Shown here: piece after piece, positions 1-5,440 of the stretch | Layout of the letters: each line of letters begins with the position of its first letter | Position numbering within the stretch: the first letter of the stretch is position 1 | Origin: Candidatus Nitrosopolaris nunavutensis | Lineage (GTDB): Archaea; Thermoproteota; Nitrososphaeria; Nitrososphaerales; Nitrososphaeraceae | DNA length: 12,968 nucleotides | Direction of reading: 5' to 3' | NCBI GenBank assembly: GCA_002501855.1 | Contig: DAOM01000031.1 | Location: 1-12,968 of the forward strand | Translations under genes and position numbers: made by a program | The notes under the pieces: model-generated | What the model saw: the letters and a program-made list of their open reading frames with translations, nothing else | The model's database searches: none | What the model was told of the DNA's origin: nothing

Positions 1-186
1 GTAGCCGTCGTGTTGCCTACAGTGATTGACATTGAGGAACTCGAGACGTTTGCGGGAATGTCAGACGGCAAATTCCTTGCTGAGAAGGATATCGCAGAAA
101 TAACAGGCCTCTACGAAAATAACTTTGATATCAAGCCTTTCGCGTCTGCATCTACTTCTACCTCTATTTCTCCTACTTCTTCGTAG
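1..186 (+). CDS. Probable aldo/keto reductase, C-terminal end only (5' truncated by window)
   Basis: An open frame runs in from the left edge, with 61 codons and a TAG stop at 184-186. The visible part begins VAVVLPTVIDIEELETFAGM, continues with a helix ending in GLYENNF, and finishes with a low-complexity Ser/Thr-rich tail. The order 'V-(I/L)-P-T-x(3)-EEL ... D-x(2)-E-I ... LYxNNF' is how many archaeal and bacterial aldo/keto reductases end: the cofactor-binding 'PGA/PTV' strand followed by the last two helices. These enzymes reduce carbonyls with NAD(P)H as soluble TIM barrels. The catalytic Asp-Tyr-Lys-His tetrad lies upstream of the window, so neither activity nor substrate can be judged. 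The Ser/Thr tail of about 14 residues is probably a disordered, non-catalytic end. The gene is tail to tail with the epimerase, 126 bp apart. The family call is by similarity of the tail only. Confidence 0.55.
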   Translation, partial: VAVVLPTVIDIEELETFAGMSDGKFLAEKDIAEITGLYENNFDIKPFASASTSTSISPTSS

Positions 187-312
187 TATAAATGAGACGA
201 ACGTACAGCCCAAAATAGGAGTTTGCTCTTTCGTATCAACATGGTACAGAGTCGGCAGTTTTTATCATGTTTGTGGAATCCGAGGATAGTTGCCTTTTGT
301 TATGACAAGGTG

Positions 313-1233
313 TTAGCATGATTTTTTTATCAGTGCTGATATCCCGTCCTCAAGGCTCCTACACTTGGCCTCATATCCGAGTTCCGACTTAGCAAGCGAT
401 ATATCAGCCTTCGTTTTCTGAACGTAGTTTTTGATTGGGTTATCTACATATGTGGCAATTATATCAGTTCCAAGACGTTGGTTAATTATTTCTACTATCC
501 TGGAAAACGACGTTTCAGTGCCTGTGCCTATATTGTAAATCCCAAATTCCTTTTCTTCCGACTGGAGTGCTAAAATATTTGCTTGAACTACATCGTCTAT
601 GAATGTAAAATCCCGTGTCTGTGTTCCATCGCCATAAATAGTTGGACTTTCTCCGTTTGTAATATTCCAGAGAAACTGCGAAATATTATTTGCAAACTTT
701 CCTTTATGCTTTTCATTAGGACCATAAACACTGAAATATCTCAAACCAATTGAGTTCAATCCGTTTTCCAAATAGTATGACTTCGCTAAAATTTCTCTAC
801 AATAAAAAGAAGCCTCATAGAATGTCTTCGGTGCGATAGTTTGAGACTCCTTAAATGGAATCGGTAAGCCGTTATACATGGAACTAGATGAAGCAAAAAT
901 TACTTTTTTAACATGATTCCTTTTCGCAGACTCCATCACATTCATAAATCCTAAAGCATTTACCTCGATTCCTTCCCTGGGATCATCTTGGAACATTGGG
1001 GACGAGCTTTTTGCGGCCGAGTGGAAGATGTAATCACATCCTTTACTTGCTTCTAAAGTTAGTTCAAAATCCATAACGGAACCCTCTACAAATTTTACAC
1101 TCTGAGAGAGATTTATTGGGTTTCCCAAGGATAAATCATCGAATGCGACCACAGCAGTATTTTTTTCTCTGCTCATGGTGTTTGCAATGTTAGATCCTAT
1201 GAAACCCGCTCCACCAGTTACAAGTATCTTCAT
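313..1233 (-). CDS. NAD-dependent nucleotide-sugar epimerase/dehydratase (extended SDR, GalE-like) with altered YxxxK motif
   Basis: This 306-residue protein has the length usual for UDP-glucose 4-epimerase-like extended SDRs, which interconvert nucleotide sugars in the cytoplasm for glycan, S-layer or exopolysaccharide synthesis. The N-terminal Rossmann motif is GGAGFIGS (residues 7-14), with the acidic ribose-binding DDLS at 32-35. HSAAKSSSP near 71-79 is the nicotinamide-side loop. The catalytic Ser strand is ASSSSMY (114-120). The C-terminal part has LRYFSVYGP (164-172) and the substrate-pocket YGDGTQTRDFTFIDDVV, a standard sugar-epimerase signature. The oddity is in the catalytic Tyr motif: it reads YEASF (139-143), with Phe where nearly all SDRs have Lys. 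I checked this at the DNA level, where the codon is TTT. The ATG at 1233 begins directly with the Rossmann strand, so the start is secure. The stop is TAA. The gene diverges from the siroheme decarboxylase gene. The exact substrate is unknown. Confidence 0.85.
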   Translation of the reverse strand: MKILVTGGAGFIGSNIANTMSREKNTAVVAFDDLSLGNPINLSQSVKFVEGSVMDFELTLEASKGCDYIFHSAAKSSSPMFQDDPREGIEVNALGFMNVMESAKRNHVKKVIFASSSSMYNGLPIPFKESQTIAPKTFYEASFYCREILAKSYYLENGLNSIGLRYFSVYGPNEKHKGKFANNISQFLWNITNGESPTIYGDGTQTRDFTFIDDVVQANILALQSEEKEFGIYNIGTGTETSFSRIVEIINQRLGTDIIATYVDNPIKNYVQKTKADISLAKSELGYEAKCRSLEDGISALIKKSC

Positions 1234-1264
1234 AAATTCACTAAGTTATCGGGTTGGTAAGTGC

Positions 1265-1274
1265 CATATTTTTC
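1265..1274 (-). promoter_or_regulatory. TATA-like box of the epimerase gene, flanked by an inverted repeat
   Basis: On the minus strand the sequence AAAAATATGG lies 32-41 nt upstream of the epimerase ATG. This is a plausible archaeal TATA element with a leader of roughly ten nucleotides. It sits inside an imperfect inverted repeat, GGTTGG at 1252-1257 and CCAACC at 1285-1290, which could be an operator. The assignment is by spacing and AT content only. No equally good box is visible for the divergent gene that starts at 1443. Confidence 0.3.
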
Positions 1275-1442
1275 TTGTGTTAACCCAACCAAAGAAGAAC
1301 CTCATGAAGGCGCATGATGCTATTGTTGGAAGGGATGAATCCTCTTAGTAAAAGACCTCTAAAATCCAACATCTCAGAGAAGACCTATTTAGTGGGTTAA
1401 GAAGTGAATTCGTGCTATCGTAGGTGGATAGGTTTTTAACAG

Positions 1443-2480
1443 ATGAGCAAGCATGACGAATATTCCTTGGTACCAACATCAGTCCAGGCACAACAAATCG
1501 ATACAGTAGATAAGCAACTTTTGAATGAAATCCAATGGGTTTTTCCGCTAACTGATAGACCGTATCTTGAGATATCAAAACGTTACAATATTTCTGAAAA
1601 AGATGTTATGCAAAGAACTTCCCACTTGAAGGAAATCGGTCTAATTAGGCAGATTAATGCCATTTTTGATACAAGGCGACTTGGTTATAAAAGTGCTCTT
1701 GTGGCTTTTGTGGTTAAACCTGACAAACTAAATCACGTTGCTGAAGAAGTAAACAAGCACCCAGGAGTGAGTCATAATTATGAGAGAAATCACGAATTCA
1801 ACATGTGGTTTACGCTTGCTGTTCCTCCCCATGCAGATATAAAGATGGATTTAGAGAGAATGGCTTCGATAGATGGTGTTATGAAATATCGTGTGCTGTC
1901 AACTTTGAAACTCTATAAGATAGGTGTTAGACTGGATATGGTTAATGGAGATGCCAAAATGCCAGAACCAACCGACAATGTTAAGACTTTGAATCCACGG
2001 AAATTCAATCTCACCGAACGAGACAAAGAATTTATCCGTGAACTGCAGAAGGATTTAAAGGTAATAGCAGAACCGTTTAAGGAGCTCGCACACACTCTTG
2101 GCATAACAACCTCCCAACTCTTTGCAAAGGCTAAAGAATACGAACAACTTGGTGTAATGCGAAGATTCGCAGCAATCTTGCGTCATCGGGATGCAGGTTT
2201 TACTGCCAATGGTATGGTAGTATGGAAAGTGCCTGATTTAAAAATCGACGAGGCCGGCAATAAACTCGCAGCTTTTCCGCAGGTGAGTCATTGTTATCGG
2301 AGACCAGTTTATCCAGATTGGCAGTTTAATTTATTCAGTATGGTTCACGCACGTACAATAGAAGCAGCAGAAAAAATTACAGTCCAGATGTCTGAGTCGA
2401 TTGGCATTAAAGATTATAAGATTTTATTCAGCTCGCGGGAATTTAAAAAAGAGCGTGTAAAATACTTTGAGGGTACTTAG
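1443..2480 (+). CDS. ahbAB: Siroheme decarboxylase, fused AhbA-AhbB (Lrp/AsnC-like fold)
   Basis: The 345-residue protein consists of two consecutive Lrp/AsnC-like units, each a winged helix plus a ferredoxin-like domain. They match the two subunits of siroheme decarboxylase (AhbA/AhbB; NirD/L/G/H in denitrifiers). This enzyme removes two acetate side chains of siroheme to give 12,18-didecarboxysiroheme, a step in the alternative heme b route and in heme d1 synthesis. Unit A (about 20-165) has RPYLEISKRYNISEKDV, then IRQINAIFDTRRLGY and VSHNYERNHEFNMWF (109-123). Unit B (about 190-340) has MRRFAAILRHRDAGFTANGM and VSHCYRRPVYPDWQFN (281-296). The paired 'VSH(N/C)Y' motifs with His111 and His283 are the family hallmarks that separate it from true Lrp regulators. 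In many organisms A and B are separate genes; here they are joined in order A-B by a linker of about 25 residues. The start is ATG at 1443; the first 18 residues are unconserved-looking and the true start could be slightly downstream. Automatic annotation may call it a transcriptional regulator. Confidence 0.85.
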   Translation: MSKHDEYSLVPTSVQAQQIDTVDKQLLNEIQWVFPLTDRPYLEISKRYNISEKDVMQRTSHLKEIGLIRQINAIFDTRRLGYKSALVAFVVKPDKLNHVAEEVNKHPGVSHNYERNHEFNMWFTLAVPPHADIKMDLERMASIDGVMKYRVLSTLKLYKIGVRLDMVNGDAKMPEPTDNVKTLNPRKFNLTERDKEFIRELQKDLKVIAEPFKELAHTLGITTSQLFAKAKEYEQLGVMRRFAAILRHRDAGFTANGMVVWKVPDLKIDEAGNKLAAFPQVSHCYRRPVYPDWQFNLFSMVHARTIEAAEKITVQMSESIGIKDYKILFSSREFKKERVKYFEGT

Positions 2481-2786
2481 TGATGATGGCCTCCAGAACG
2501 GGCCAAACATTCTCATTTATCTCAGCGCTTGCGGTTGCCCGTACTTGAAGATAATTTAGAATTCTGTGAGTTGGAGTTGATTGCATCAACAAAATATTCT
2601 CCTTAGATTCACAGCATAGAGTAGGTAGGCATTATCATACGTGCATTTACACATATATTGCTCGCCTAGACTATTCGGATCCATGCTGGAAACCCGTGCA
2701 TACACGGGAGACGACTATGGCAAAGGTGGCTTATAAGCGTGCTGGTAGTAACTTCCGGTAAAAGTATAATTGTGACACATTCTCGT
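2481..2786. other. Gene-free 306-bp stretch with several short hairpins
   Basis: This lies between the ends of the convergent siroheme decarboxylase and nuclease genes. I see no convincing protein gene and no tRNA T-arm. It contains three perfect small inverted repeats. TGGCC/GGCCA is at 2487-2505, starting 7 nt after the ahbAB stop. GTTGAT-TGC-ATCAAC is at 2576-2590, followed by AAAATATTCT. CCCGTG-CATA-CACGGG is at 2693-2708. A TATA-like CTTATAAG lies around 2730-2737. The first two may mark the 3' end of the ahbAB transcript. The third is treated separately as a possible structured RNA. Confidence 0.6.
2681..2761 (+). other. Possible structured RNA element (GC-rich hairpin), strand uncertain
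   Basis: A 6-bp perfect GC-rich stem, CCCGTG/CACGGG with loop CATA (2693-2708), is nested inside an outer CCAT (2681-2684) / ATGG (2717-2720) pairing. A further weak stem, CTGG/CCGG, lies around 2742-2758. The surrounding DNA is otherwise AT-rich and no protein gene covers it. I could not match it to tRNA, 5S, SRP RNA, RNase P RNA or a C/D-box RNA. A 14-codon frame (MAKVAYKRAGSNFR, 2717-2761) also lies here; I do not call it a gene. Confidence 0.2.
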
Positions 2787-3245
2787 CTAGGGGTACACTA
2801 TCTTCCAATCTACAAGAGAGTAGAGAAATATTCCATAAGCTGTCGATTCACTTCGTCTCCCTGCCTCCTTTCCTCTCTGTATGGTGTATTCATTAGAATC
2901 GACACTTCTCACCTCTTCTGTTGATACTGCAATGGCCGTCTCCTTAGGCTGCACCGTGGCCACTATCGGGAGGCCATCAGCACTTTTAGCCATTTCTCTC
3001 AATCGATTTAGCTCCTGACCTTTGAGGCTCGGAATCTTTCTACTTGATTTTACTTGTATTAGCCATTTAGTCGAACTTCTGGTTGCAATGATATCTGCAG
3101 GTCCCCTACTTCCTCGAGATAACTGTACATTCCAGCCACAGGAGTTCAGGTAAATCGCTACTACAAATTCCCCATCTCTACCAAATTTACTCCACGAACA
3201 GTACGATAGCAAAGCTGCATAATTTTTGATTACAAGGCTAGCCAT
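2787..3245 (-). CDS. PD-(D/E)XK superfamily nuclease, Hjc/Mrr-like
   Basis: The 152-residue protein carries the ordered catalytic elements of the restriction-endonuclease fold. Numbered from the ATG at 3245, these are helix-1 GRDGEFVVAIYL with Glu26, the strand SRGSRGPADIIA with Asp51, and WLIQVKSS with Gln64-Val-Lys66. Archaeal Holliday-junction resolvase Hjc has the same order (E...pD...ExK) and a similar size, so a DNA-branch or repair nuclease is the most likely role. However, Gln replaces the third acidic residue. Q-x-K is known from Mrr-type and some other PD-(D/E)XK enzymes, so a different DNA specificity is possible. The C-terminal third (EYTIQRGKEAGRR onward) is basic, then hydrophobic. 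A TTG codon at 3260 would add five residues. I prefer the ATG because an AT-rich TTTTTTGA box lies 34-41 nt upstream of it. The gene stands alone, convergent with ahbAB. Confidence 0.6.
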   Translation of the reverse strand: MASLVIKNYAALLSYCSWSKFGRDGEFVVAIYLNSCGWNVQLSRGSRGPADIIATRSSTKWLIQVKSSRKIPSLKGQELNRLREMAKSADGLPIVATVQPKETAIAVSTEEVRSVDSNEYTIQRGKEAGRRSESTAYGIFLYSLVDWKIVYP

Positions 3246-3536
3246 ATTGCTTGTTCTCAAAAGTGGTTTACGTTATGGTCAAAAAATTGTGAGAAACGTA
3301 TGGACCTACTACTGTACAGGTCAGGTTCATCTTTTATGACTTTCCTTTCTCGAATGAACGTCGAACCGACTCGCCGTTTAATGCAATTACCAGACGAGGC
3401 ACAAAGTACAGGTCGTAACTCTCCTAAGGCTATGACGTGTAACATATTCTTCAGAAGCCAATTTGTCGTCTAGAATTTCATAATAAATATCATCTTGGTT
3501 TCGGGTTTCTTTTTTTTGACCAAGACCCTGTGAGTT
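3246..3536. other. Gene-poor 291-bp stretch between gna1 and the nuclease gene
   Basis: Both flanking genes are on the minus strand, so this holds the nuclease promoter (AT-rich box near 3279-3286, minus strand) and the 3' region of the acetyltransferase transcript. Small frames exist on both strands (57 codons + at 3300-3473; 62 codons - at 3257-3445). They oppose each other, resemble nothing I know and look non-coding. Near 3494-3528 two complementary pairs interleave (CTTGGT/ACCAAG and GGGT/ACCC) around a run of eight T, just beyond the acetyltransferase stop. Confidence 0.55.
3494..3528 (-). repeat. Interleaved inverted repeats 3' of the acetyltransferase gene
   Basis: Read on the minus strand, GGGT and CTTGGT lie side by side, followed by CAAAAAAAAGAA, ACCC, GAA and ACCAAG. 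GGGT can pair with ACCC and CTTGGT with ACCAAG, but the pairings cross, so the RNA would form one hairpin or the other, or a tight pseudoknot. The element starts 9 nt after the gene's stop codon. A role in 3'-end formation is possible but unproven; archaeal termination usually uses T runs on the coding strand, and this is an A run. Confidence 0.3.
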
Positions 3537-4019
3537 TCAGAGTAAGTCATACCTCATAGAGAGTCCACGCTTTTTGAAGCCAATTTTTTTATAGAACGGC
3601 ACGTTCTTTTCTGAGCAATCGAGAATAACTTTGTAACATTTCATTTGTGCAGCAAACCTTAAGGATCGGCCCACTAACGCTCTGCCGATACCCATACCTT
3701 CATATCCTTTTTTCGTTGCAACGTCTTCAATATGCCCCACTCTCCCTCCATTATGTATAAACTTCTGTTCTATCAATAAGGTGTTTGAACCGATGATTTC
3801 GCCGTCCTTTTTAACTGCTACAAAGACTTTGTAGAATGGATAAGATCTAATTTCATGTAGGACTTTCTTTGCATTCTCGCGATCTTCACTGATTTTTCCA
3901 ACCTCCGTCAAATTCGATAATGTGTCGAAAAAACCTCTTTGCAAGTCTGTATCGGATATTTCTCGTACCTCGAAATCAATTTTTTTTGAATCTCTCATGT
4001 AAATATTATATTTTTTCAT
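3537..4019 (-). CDS. Glucosamine-6-phosphate N-acetyltransferase (GNAT, eukaryotic GNA1 type)
   Basis: The protein would transfer acetyl from acetyl-CoA to glucosamine-6-phosphate, giving GlcNAc-6-P, on the way to UDP-GlcNAc. The sequence is strongly GNA1-like. From the ATG at 4019 it has 160 residues, close to the length of yeast GNA1. It contains FFDTLSNLTEVGKIS (30-44), IEQKFIHNGGRVGHIEDV (83-100), the acetyl-CoA loop EGMGIG (107-112), CYKVILDCSEKNVPFYKKIG (128-147) and the terminal SMRYDLL. Glu98, Asp134 and Tyr143, important in yeast GNA1 as I recall it, fall at the same numbers here. One deviation is Glu107 at the first position of the R/Q-x-x-G-x-G/A loop. A TTG at 4094 would add 25 residues (SAFGPGRIF...), which are not part of the family. 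Another ATG at 3998 is possible, because an AT-rich TAAAATATT lies about 30 nt upstream of it. The gene is separated from the others and probably monocistronic. Confidence 0.8.
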   Translation of the reverse strand: MKKYNIYMRDSKKIDFEVREISDTDLQRGFFDTLSNLTEVGKISEDRENAKKVLHEIRSYPFYKVFVAVKKDGEIIGSNTLLIEQKFIHNGGRVGHIEDVATKKGYEGMGIGRALVGRSLRFAAQMKCYKVILDCSEKNVPFYKKIGFKKRGLSMRYDLL

Positions 4020-4283
4020 GTTGCCCAATATTTTACCTTTTTTGCATAGCCCCACAGGATTTTCGAATATTCGGCCCGGTCCAAATGCTGACAATCCTAA
4101 GTACCCTCCTCTGCATGAATTTTCGCTGCATCTAGATCACGATCATTACTATGGCAATTGAAACATAGAAACTACCCACGCTGTTGGATTTCTGTTCATA
4201 GAATCTGTCCGTCTATAAAGGACAACGATGTTACGCTATAGTATGACAATGTTGAATTACCGGACGTTATCCGGAGACGCTTT
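4020..4283. other. Divergent intergenic region between gna1 and rpl44e
   Basis: Promoters for both flanking genes must lie here. On the minus side the AT-rich TAAAATATT (4027-4036) is the only candidate box near gna1. On the plus side the rpl44e box is listed separately. A perfect stem CCGGA-CGTTA-TCCGG sits at 4260-4274, about 10 nt upstream of the rpl44e TATA box and so where a regulator or BRE-contacting factor could bind. I see no RNA gene or additional protein gene. Confidence 0.5.
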
Positions 4284-4284
4284 C

Positions 4285-4293
4285 CTTAAATTA
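4285..4293 (+). promoter_or_regulatory. TATA box of the rpl44e-rps27e transcript
   Basis: CTTAAATTA is centred about 27 nt upstream of the ATG at 4316. That is the spacing expected when an archaeal transcript begins at, or within a few nucleotides of, the start codon. No Shine-Dalgarno precedes that ATG, in agreement with a leaderless message. This spacing is also the main reason for preferring the 4316 start over the TTG at 4307. Confidence 0.5.
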
Positions 4294-4315
4294 CCCTTGA
4301 CTAGCATTGTGTCTG

Positions 4316-4594
4316 ATGAAAATGCAGAAAGAACAGAACAAATTCTGTTCTAAATGCAAGACTCACACAGTCCAAGCAGTGTCCATTTACAAGAAGGGCA
4401 AGGACAGGGCCACTGCACAGGGTGCACGCCGACACGCTGAGGATAAGCGAGGTTATGGAGGCCAAAAGTTTCCAGAGCTCAAGAGGACTGCGAAGACGAC
4501 AAAGAAGATCAGATTACGCTATACCTGTAAAACCTGTCAAAGACAGACGATGAAGGAAGGCATACGAATGCGGAAACTGGAAATACAACCCTAA
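4316..4594 (+). CDS. rpl44e: 50S ribosomal protein L44e (eL42)
   Basis: This 92-residue zinc-binding protein of the large subunit sits near the E site in archaeal and eukaryotic ribosomes. It has the N-terminal CSKC knuckle (Cys11, Cys14) followed by KTHT and a basic SIYKKGKDRA segment. The diagnostic GYGGQKFPELKRTAKTTKK (46-64) follows, and then CKTC (Cys71, Cys74) with the terminal GIRMRKLEI. All four zinc ligands are present and the length is typical. The ATG at 4316 gives MKMQKEQNKFCSKC, the usual spacing before the first Cys. An upstream TTG at 4307 is in frame but would place the start inside the expected leader. It is followed after 3 nt by the Shine-Dalgarno of rps27e; the two genes are commonly paired in archaea. 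Confidence 0.95.
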   Translation: MKMQKEQNKFCSKCKTHTVQAVSIYKKGKDRATAQGARRHAEDKRGYGGQKFPELKRTAKTTKKIRLRYTCKTCQRQTMKEGIRMRKLEIQP

Positions 4595-4597
4595 GAA

Positions 4598-4604
4598 GGT
4601 GATG
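4598..4604 (+). promoter_or_regulatory. Shine-Dalgarno of rps27e
   Basis: GGTGATG begins 3 nt after the rpl44e stop and is complementary to the archaeal 16S 3' end (AUCACCUCC). It sits 9 nt before ATG 4614 and 12 nt before ATG 4617. It marks rps27e as an internal gene of the transcript and excludes the GTG/ATG codons at 4599-4607 as starts, because they overlap the site. Confidence 0.6.
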
Positions 4605-4616
4605 ATGATAATAATG

Positions 4617-4814
4617 ATGTCTAAAAGAAATATACTGATTCCGAAGCCAAATAGTAATTTTATTTCTGTCCAATGTACTGAGTGTGGAGAAAAAAGGATT
4701 ATCTTTACGCATACAACAACAGACATTAACTGTAAATCTTGTGGCCAACCGCTTGCTAAAAAGGCTGGCGCCAAAGCGAACATTCTCGGCAAAGTCCTGA
4801 ACATACTTGACTAA
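4617..4814 (+). CDS. rps27e: 30S ribosomal protein S27e (eS27)
   Basis: The 65-residue zinc-ribbon protein belongs to the small subunit. It starts MSKRNILIPKPNSNF, as archaeal S27e proteins do. It has CTEC (Cys20, Cys23) and CKSC (Cys39, Cys42) as zinc ligands, separated by the usual 15 residues, with CGQPLAKKAGAKANI and a hydrophobic ILGKVLNILD end. The tandem ATG at 4614 could equally be used. It is co-transcribed with rpl44e. Its TAA stop (4812-4814) overlaps the TAG stop of the converging cobY gene (4811-4813), so the two transcripts must end inside each other's coding region. Confidence 0.95.
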   Translation: MSKRNILIPKPNSNFISVQCTECGEKRIIFTHTTTDINCKSCGQPLAKKAGAKANILGKVLNILD

Positions 4815-5440
4815 TTCTCGTCCTCAAGCATTCCCTCGGCGATCTCCAATTCTCTTGTTGTGTTTACATTGACTGCTAGCGCCTTCTCGTTCATCACTAT
4901 ATAATGTTCCGCTAAACTAAACTCGCGGTTAACTTTTGAAGAGTCAAGAATAGTTATCCCTGAGTGACAATATCCTATTCTTCTTATAACGGTCACTATG
5001 CTAGGTTTGATACCCATACTTTCAACAAACAGCTTTTCAAGCAAGATAGACACACATGGGTTACTAGGCAAACATCTGACAACAATGTTTTGAACAATTT
5101 TTGAATTCAGTAGTGGAAGATCTGCCGATACTACGAAGACCCTTGCAGGTTTGAACTTGCAGACAGCCACCGAAAGGTCTTTTGAATAGCTGATACCGCC
5201 AGTTTCGACTACATCGATCGGTTCTAAAGAAGAGTAATAATGATTACGCATGAATGTGTTGGTTTTGGGCGTATTGATGCTGGGGATGGCTACTATTTTC
5301 TCGAATTGCCCGGATCCTACCAATGCGTGGAGCACCCGGTCAATCATAGTGCTCCCCTTCAGTTTTAACAATGGTTTTTCAGCTTCATGGGCGATCCCCA
5401 TTCTGGTGCCTCTCCCGCCACACATTAAAGCAGCTATCAT
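4811..5440 (-). CDS. cobY: GTP:adenosylcobinamide-phosphate guanylyltransferase
   Basis: CobY is the archaeal, non-orthologous replacement for the guanylyltransferase half of bacterial CobU. It activates adenosylcobinamide-phosphate with GTP to AdoCbi-GDP, the substrate of CobS. The 209-residue protein opens with the nucleotidyltransferase loop MIAALMCGGRGTRMG (Gly8-Gly9-x-Gly11-x-Arg13), then EKPLLKLKG with Glu21 and Lys22. It has a central VVSADLPLL (Asp107, likely Mg2+ ligand) and a C-terminal SGITILDSS. The family is related to MobA and sugar-1-phosphate nucleotidyltransferases, but the operon context settles the role. The start at 5440 is chosen because its ATG overlaps the cobS stop as ATGA. 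An in-frame start at 5458 would lie inside cobS and add six residues before the conserved strand. It is the last gene of the cob operon and ends 4 nt inside rps27e. Confidence 0.88.
   Translation of the reverse strand: MIAALMCGGRGTRMGIAHEAEKPLLKLKGSTMIDRVLHALVGSGQFEKIVAIPSINTPKTNTFMRNHYYSSLEPIDVVETGGISYSKDLSVAVCKFKPARVFVVSADLPLLNSKIVQNIVVRCLPSNPCVSILLEKLFVESMGIKPSIVTVIRRIGYCHSGITILDSSKVNREFSLAEHYIVMNEKALAVNVNTTRELEIAEGMLEDEN

Noticed and set aside
1443..2480. Annotation of the 345-residue protein as a plain Lrp/AsnC transcription regulator
   Set aside because: The tandem VSHNY/VSHCY motifs and two-unit layout match siroheme decarboxylase, not an Lrp regulator, which is about 150 residues like the one at 10426-10890.
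2717..2761. 14-codon frame MAKVAYKRAGSNFR after the CCCGTG hairpin
   Set aside because: Too short to support, no recognisable family and no good Shine-Dalgarno; kept only as a note within the RNA candidate.
3353..3378. GGTTCGA on the minus strand, as in a tRNA T-loop
   Set aside because: The T-stem does not pair and no acceptor, D or anticodon arms can be built around it.
3407..3438. Sequence reminiscent of a conserved 23S rRNA segment (CGTAACT then CCTAAGG, as near the I-CeuI site)
   Set aside because: Only two short words match, the spacing is wrong, and the flanking sequence shows no further 23S similarity; most likely chance.
3300..3473. 57-codon plus-strand frame (MDLLLYRSGSSF...) and the opposing 62-codon minus-strand frame at 3257-3445
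   Set aside because: They overlap antisense, resemble no family I know, have unusual composition, lack a clear ribosome site or well-spaced TATA box, and the minus one overlaps the nuclease start.
4599..4638. C/D-box-like words (GTGATGA, TGATG, CTGA) at the start of rps27e
   Set aside because: GTGATGA is explained by the Shine-Dalgarno and tandem ATG codons; no correctly spaced C'/D' pair or terminal stem is present.
4514..4804. Long minus-strand frames with hydrophobic stretches opposite rpl44e/rps27e
   Set aside because: They are complements of lysine/glutamate-rich ribosomal protein codons; the hydrophobicity is an artefact and both ribosomal genes are certain.
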